The notes below the pieces were generated by a model. It saw nothing but the letters and a program-made list of their open reading frames with translations. It was not told the DNA's origin and did no database searches. DNA of 34,960 nt from JAGVSR01 sp964458265. GTDB taxonomy: Bacteria; Pseudomonadota; Alphaproteobacteria; Rhizobiales; Hyphomicrobiaceae. The DNA lies in the NCBI GenBank assembly GCA_964458265.1, contig CAYWIF010000033.1, forward strand, positions 1-34,960, given 5' to 3'. Shown in pieces: positions 34,756 to 34,960 of the stretch. Each line of letters begins with the position of its first letter. Position 1 is the first letter of the stretch. The position numbers and the translations under genes are program-made.

Positions 34756-34869
34756 GCGAAATCGCCCTCTTCACCGGCGGGACGAAGCTCTGTCTTGCGG
34801 GAACGGAAAGACGAGGTCGCGCGGCCGGCCTGAATGACTAGCCCGGAATGCAAACGCTGCGACAGTCGC

Positions 34870-34960
34870 TTAGAGCGCGGTGCGGTTGCGCTTGGCCATG
34901 CGCTGCTTATGCGTCCCCGCCCCGCCGCCGTCAACCGCCCCTCCGCACGCGGCGGCCGGC
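34870..34960 (-). CDS. Possible C-terminal end of a gene cut by the window edge
   Basis: A minus-strand frame enters from the right edge and ends GTHKQRMAKRNRTAL before a TAA at 34870. The basic, polar end looks like a natural C-terminus but only 29 codons are visible, the visible part is Gly/Ala-rich, and nothing identifies a family. The 114 bases between it and the cysS start carry no other gene I can support. Confidence 0.28.
   Translation of the reverse strand, partial: PAAACGGAVDGGGAGTHKQRMAKRNRTAL

Overview
This is a GC-rich stretch of a bacterial chromosome. Gene content and protein style suggest an alphaproteobacterium, most likely of the Hyphomicrobiales/Rhizobiales type. The clues are a compact mreBCD-mrdA-rodA cluster, a citramalate-synthase family enzyme, a MeaB-type G-protein chaperone, a DcmR-type (MEDS) LuxR regulator and palindromic C/G-rich intergenic repeats. 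This is inference from protein resemblance only; no search was run. A run of 100 Ns inside cysS marks an unresolved scaffold join, so the window comes from a draft assembly.

Layout. 1-80: tRNA-Lys(CUU), minus strand. 255-5749: the cell-elongation cluster mreB-mreC-mreD-mrdA-rodA, minus strand; the last four genes are chained by 4-base ATGA overlaps. 5985-7882: leuA with a terminator and, upstream, an unusually clear leucine-run leader peptide with competing hairpins, probably an attenuator. 8007-9578: cytochrome b561 facing a MEDS-LuxR regulator. 9580-11270: a lower-GC patch with an orphan gene and a possible small membrane protein, followed by about 840 bases of repeats and unexplained structured DNA. 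11270-14332: PhzF-like isomerase, NUDIX hydrolase and a secreted protein of unknown function. 14332-19172: branched-chain amino acid block with ilvC (own terminator), a DUF1190-like lipoprotein on the other strand, and an ilvB - secreted protein - ilvN operon. 19228-22127: miaA, divergent from serB and a CaCA antiporter. 22106-26310: membrane protein, Atm1-type ABC exporter and a LysM coiled-coil protein. 26522-29971: LOG-family enzyme, HtpX-like protease, acidic secreted protein and meaB. 29979-33348: pentapeptide-repeat protein, then an operon of three very small single-helix membrane proteins with a GNAT acetyltransferase and cimA. 33400-34755: repeats, then cysS interrupted by the gap.

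How the genes work together. The metabolic theme is branched-chain amino acid synthesis. IlvB/IlvN, IlvC, LeuA and a CimA-type enzyme would give valine, leucine and a threonine-independent entry to isoleucine. The second theme is growth of the lateral cell wall (MreBCD, PBP2, RodA), with envelope proteins (LysM, HtpX-like, lipoprotein, several signal-peptide proteins) scattered through the window.

The most interesting points are the leuA leader, the secreted-protein gene between the two subunits of acetohydroxyacid synthase, and the trio of 41-43-residue membrane proteins coupled to a GNAT and cimA. I found no CRISPR array, prophage, transposase or obvious defence system.
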